Assembly (NCBI RefSeq): GCF_000766865.1
Contig: NZ_JNFA01000011.1
Location: 1-64,000 of the forward strand
DNA from: Listeria booriae
GTDB lineage: Bacteria > Bacillota > Bacilli > Lactobacillales > Listeriaceae
Reading direction: 5' to 3'
DNA: 64,000 nt
Part shown: positions 62,718 through 64,000 of the stretch, piece after piece
How the letters are laid out: every line of letters begins with the position of its first letter
Numbering within the stretch: position 1 is the stretch's first letter
Notes under the pieces: generated by a model
Databases searched by the model: none
Told to the model about the DNA's origin: nothing
What the model saw: the letters and a program-made list of their open reading frames with translations, nothing else
Program-made: the position numbers and the translations under genes

Positions 62718-62729
62718 CTTAAAATCCTC

Positions 62730-64000
62730 CTAGTTTTTGTTTTTTAGCCAACGAAACGCATAAGGAGCTAGCGTTATTGGAGCGCTCCCAGAAATATGCT
62801 GATTCGTCATCATATCCCACGAATCCTCCACATTACATGAAACAACCTGATCCGACAAATTATGCAAAGCTAATACATAATCCCCAACCTCATCATATCG
62901 CTTCACTGCAAAAACTGCTGCACCATAATCCAGAACTTCCATCGCTACATTCGGATGGAATAACTGCTCAGACTTACGCAACTGCACCAATCCTTTAATA
63001 CCTTCAAAAACGCGGTGCATCAATGTTTTACTATCGCCAATTCCCGCTTCGATATCGGCTAGCGGGTACTTTTTGCGGTTGATAGAACGATTATGACCCG
63101 TCTTGGCAACTCCATCTAAATCATTACGCGCCCCTAAAATACTTTGTACATAAATCGCGGGCACACCTGGAATTACTAATAAAATCGAATGCGCTAATAA
63201 AAATCGTTGCAATCGCAAGTCATCTGAATCCGACAGTTTATTTAACGCATCCATATACGTCACATTAATTTCATACGGACTCTTCGTCCCATCCGGATTC
63301 TGCTTATAAGAAACAAGCGCACCTTCTGCTTCTAGGTCTTTCACCAAAGCCAAAATATCATTTTCCGGTACAATCCCGCGAATCGGATTCAAACCAATCC
63401 CATCATGTGACGCAAGGAAGTTAAAGAATGTCGCATCGTCACCAGGCAATTCGAGTCCATTCGCCCAACCAGATAACGCTTCACCATTTCCTGTGTGTAT
63501 CGCCTGTAAAACAAGTGGTGGCAACGGGAACTGGTACACCATGTGCGCCTCATCTTTCCCATCTCCAAAGTACGTAATGTTGTCCTTATGCGGCACATTC
63601 GTCTCAGTAATCATCACCGTTCCTGGCGCAATCTCATCTAAAACATCACGGAACAGTTTCACAATTTCATGCGTCTTCTCCAAATGAATACAAGACGTAC
63701 CCGGCTCTTTCCACATGAATCCAACCGCATCAAGTCTCACATATTCCGCACCCTCTTCTAAATAAAAAGCGAGTACATCAATCATTCGAAGTAACACTTG
63801 CGGATTACTAAAGTTCAAATCAATCTGATCCTCACTGAATGTCGTCCAAATATGCTTCTTCTGCCCATCAGCAAGTGCGAACTCCGTTAAAACTGGTGTA
63901 GCACGAGGCCTTGTAACCGCAGATAAATCAGTATTTGGTGACATTTCTACAAAGAAATTATCGTACTCTGGATTCCCCTTCAAGTATTCCTCGAACCAAT
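62730..64000 (-). CDS. ycjM: GH13_18 phosphorylase (YcjM-like glucosylglycerate phosphorylase), 5' end outside window
   Basis: The frame is open to the right edge (about 423 codons); residues before the first internal Met-like codon read WFEEYLKGNPEYD, as in family members, so the N-terminal quarter lies outside. Catalytic residues are visible: nucleophile Asp in VRLDAVGF, acid/base Glu in MITETNVPH, transition-state Asp in NFLASHDGIG. GH13_18 holds sucrose, sucrose-6-P and glucosylglycerate phosphorylases. Gene order equal to E. coli ycjM and a glycerate kinase downstream favour glucosylglycerate, split with phosphate to alpha-glucose-1-P and glycerate. Sucrose phosphorylase remains the alternative. 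Confidence 0.85.
   Translation of the reverse strand, partial: WFEEYLKGNPEYDNFFVEMSPNTDLSAVTRPRATPVLTEFALADGQKKHIWTTFSEDQIDLNFSNPQVLLRMIDVLAFYLEEGAEYVRLDAVGFMWKEPGTSCIHLEKTHEIVKLFRDVLDEIAPGTVMITETNVPHKDNITYFGDGKDEAHMVYQFPLPPLVLQAIHTGNGEALSGWANGLELPGDDATFFNFLASHDGIGLNPIRGIVPENDILALVKDLEAEGALVSYKQNPDGTKSPYEINVTYMDALNKLSDSDDLRLQRFLLAHSILLVIPGVPAIYVQSILGARNDLDGVAKTGHNRSINRKKYPLADIEAGIGDSKTLMHRVFEGIKGLVQLRKSEQLFHPNVAMEVLDYGAAVFAVKRYDEVGDYVLALHNLSDQVVSCNVEDSWDMMTNQHISGSAPITLAPYAFRWLKNKN

Noticed and set aside
62730-64000. Ordinary sucrose phosphorylase
   Set aside because: It is the same subfamily and cannot be excluded, but operon order equal to E. coli ycjM and a downstream glycerate kinase make glucosylglycerate the better guess.

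Overview
The window looks like chromosomal DNA from a low-GC Gram-positive of the Listeriaceae, probably Listeria in the broad sense. I infer this from the surface-protein modules (Cry1Ac-D-VI-like helical repeats, Listeria-type Ig modules, an LPXTG adhesin), several PrfA-like Crp/Fnr regulators, strong Shine-Dalgarno sites and cre-like CcpA boxes. No tRNA, rRNA, prophage, transposase or CRISPR was seen. Species cannot be fixed from sequence alone.

Layout. 1-8.7 kb: the 5' part of a secreted Ig-repeat protein, three Crp/Fnr-type regulators, an AgrA-like LytTR regulator lacking the phospho-acceptor Asp, a MarR-MATE pair, a PucR-type regulator and a possible 25-aa membrane protein. 8.8-20.8 kb: a 2007-aa LPXTG adhesin with nine SpaA-type modules, a DUF1398-like gene, an MBOAT/DHHW acyl-transfer pair and a secreted protein with six Ig modules. 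21.0-30.8 kb: an Mga-like regulator, then a 2171-aa secreted CotH-kinase protein followed by VTC-domain and DUF4956 genes. 31.3-39.2 kb: a surface protein with helical and Ig modules, then a six-gene surface-polymer operon (sugar transferase, WecG/TagA, CpsC, CpsD, LicD, TagD). 39.3-52.2 kb: an alpha-mannoside locus (ABC importer, GH38, ROK kinase, GH125, RpiR regulator, mannose-6-phosphate isomerase), interrupted by an AlbA/Schlafen-type gene and a four-unit tandem repeat. 52.4-64 kb: an operon in the same order as E. coli ycjMNOPQRSTU with a glycerate kinase added; its first gene runs off the right edge.

How the genes work together. The mannoside locus reads as a complete route: import, exo-mannosidases, sugar kinase (predicted mannokinase), isomerase to fructose-6-P. 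Both of its main promoters carry a cre-like box on the -35/spacer region. The ycj-like operon predicts use of glucosylglycerate and other glucosides: phosphorolysis by GH13_18 and GH65 enzymes, oxidation/epimerisation of gulosides, beta-phosphoglucomutase for beta-glucose-1-P, and glycerate kinase for the released glycerate. Neither importer has its own ATPase, so a shared MsmX-type ATPase elsewhere is implied.

The most unusual non-coding signal is a family of three large stem-loop elements (5511-5711, 52433-52569, 59552-59692). Each abuts the TAG stop of a minus-strand gene, in the same orientation, with compensatory base changes in the stems; one sits inside the ycj-like operon. Other unusual signals are a start codon seven bases after a -10 box on the CotH gene, an ATG-TAA start-stop unit ahead of another surface-protein gene, and a tandem array of paired heptamers upstream of the isomerase gene.
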